From: Ruegeria lacuscaerulensis
Lineage (GTDB): Bacteria > Pseudomonadota > Alphaproteobacteria > Rhodobacterales > Rhodobacteraceae
Direction of reading: 5' to 3'
NCBI RefSeq assembly: GCF_013034685.1
Contig: NZ_WQGO01000004.1
Span: forward strand, 186,001 to 250,000
Length of the DNA: 64,000 nucleotides
Shown here: in pieces, positions 63,732 through 64,000 of the stretch
How the letters are laid out: every line of letters starts with the position of its first letter
Position numbering within the stretch: position 1 is the stretch's first letter
Notes under the pieces: generated by a model
What the model was told of the DNA's origin: nothing
The model's input: only the letters and a program-made list of their open reading frames with translations
Databases searched by the model: none
Translations under genes and position numbers: made by a program

Positions 63732-63757
63732 CATACGAGCTATGGGGGAATGGAAGC

Positions 63758-64000
63758 TTGGCCTGGTTAAGAGTGCTATTCGTTTTAATGTGTCTATTGC
63801 TGGTGCCTGCACAGGTGCTGGCCAATATTGGAAAGGTGATTGGTGTCAAGCCAGGCGCGGAAATCACCCGAGGTGGAAAATCACAACCGTTACAAGCCGG
63901 AATGGATGTCGCGTCGGGGGATTCGATCTCGACCGACGGGAATGGGCTGGTGCAACTGGTATTTGTCGATGAAACCAAAATCGCCATCGGGCCGAATGCC
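63758..64000 (+). CDS. Secreted FecR-domain protein (partial, runs off window)
   Basis: The first 81 codons of a protein that continues past the window. Start is taken as TTG at 63758, with GGGGGAA 8 nt upstream; GTG at 63773 and ATG at 63788 are alternatives. The signal peptide MAWLRVLFVLMCLLLVPAQVLA is followed by a FecR-type beta domain: GDSISTDGNGLVQLVFVDET and K-I-A-I-G-P-N-A at the edge. In FecR proteins this periplasmic domain senses ligands or binds sugars; here it may be part of a secreted adhesin or signalling protein. Confidence 0.78.
   Translation, partial: MAWLRVLFVLMCLLLVPAQVLANIGKVIGVKPGAEITRGGKSQPLQAGMDVASGDSISTDGNGLVQLVFVDETKIAIGPNA

Noticed and set aside
1..64000. CRISPR arrays, insertion sequences and prophage
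   Set aside because: No regularly spaced repeats, transposase or phage structural motifs were seen on either strand.

Overview
The window is GC-rich, densely packed bacterial chromosome with short or overlapping intergenic spaces. Its gene content points to a marine alphaproteobacterium of the Roseobacter group (Rhodobacteraceae; a Ruegeria-like organism is my guess). Signs of this are a DddQ-type DMSP lyase, a COQ9 family protein, plant-type glutamate-cysteine ligase, a pyrB-pyrC' locus with a degenerate dihydroorotase, alanine dehydrogenase divergent from an Lrp regulator, and divergent hemE/hemC. About 68 protein genes and one tRNA are supported. I see no insertion sequence, prophage or CRISPR array.

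Layout. 1-8.2 kb: end of an unknown gene, a NUDIX hydrolase, then a leftward group (uracil-DNA glycosylase, phosphoesterase, LysE exporter, moaB, membrane fusion protein, RND pump). 8.2-14.9 kb: a secreted protein of six four-cysteine modules, then pyrB, three small genes, pyrC', plsY and a small gene, followed by a YHS-domain protein and an outer-membrane barrel. 14.9-26.3 kb: two quinone oxidoreductases, a DUF2189-like membrane protein, coq9, rpsU, ppk2, a CPBP protease, lrp/ald, mscS, a GST, ytoQ and an unknown gene. 26.5-36 kb: a leftward run holding pheS and pheT split by two unrelated genes, gshA, a GNAT and rsmE; ubiA diverges. 36-50.9 kb: an OmpA-like protein, moaE/moaD/pgsA, a DMT transporter, uvrC, an AT-rich gap with a consensus DnaA box, a FolM-like reductase, a Na/Ca exchanger, an S49 peptidase, an ABC-2 exporter, a class III CoA-transferase and hemE/hemC.

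51-63.2 kb is the most distinctive region. Seven leftward genes encode an FAD/GcvT dimethylglycine-dehydrogenase-like enzyme, a medium-chain reductase, a DddQ-type lyase, three enolase-superfamily enzymes with the Lys/Lys dyad of racemases and epimerases, and a class III aminotransferase. The first five are joined by 4-nt start/stop overlaps. Divergent from them run an RpiR regulator coupled to a Rieske oxygenase, then a carboxymuconolactone-decarboxylase-like protein and an alpha/beta hydrolase. I read this as a catabolic island for methylated osmolytes (betaines and DMSP): N-demethylation by the Rieske and FAD enzymes, stereochemical inversion by the enolases, and C-S lysis by DddQ. No transporter or Rieske reductase is present, so it depends on genes elsewhere. 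An 8-bp dyad over the RpiR start is a candidate operator.

The right end holds tRNA-Ser(GCU) and the start of a secreted FecR-domain protein behind an AT-rich, dyad-containing leader. A 75-nt intergenic repeat with covarying hairpins occurs twice (48.7 and 53.5 kb), each time directly behind a gene's stop codon.
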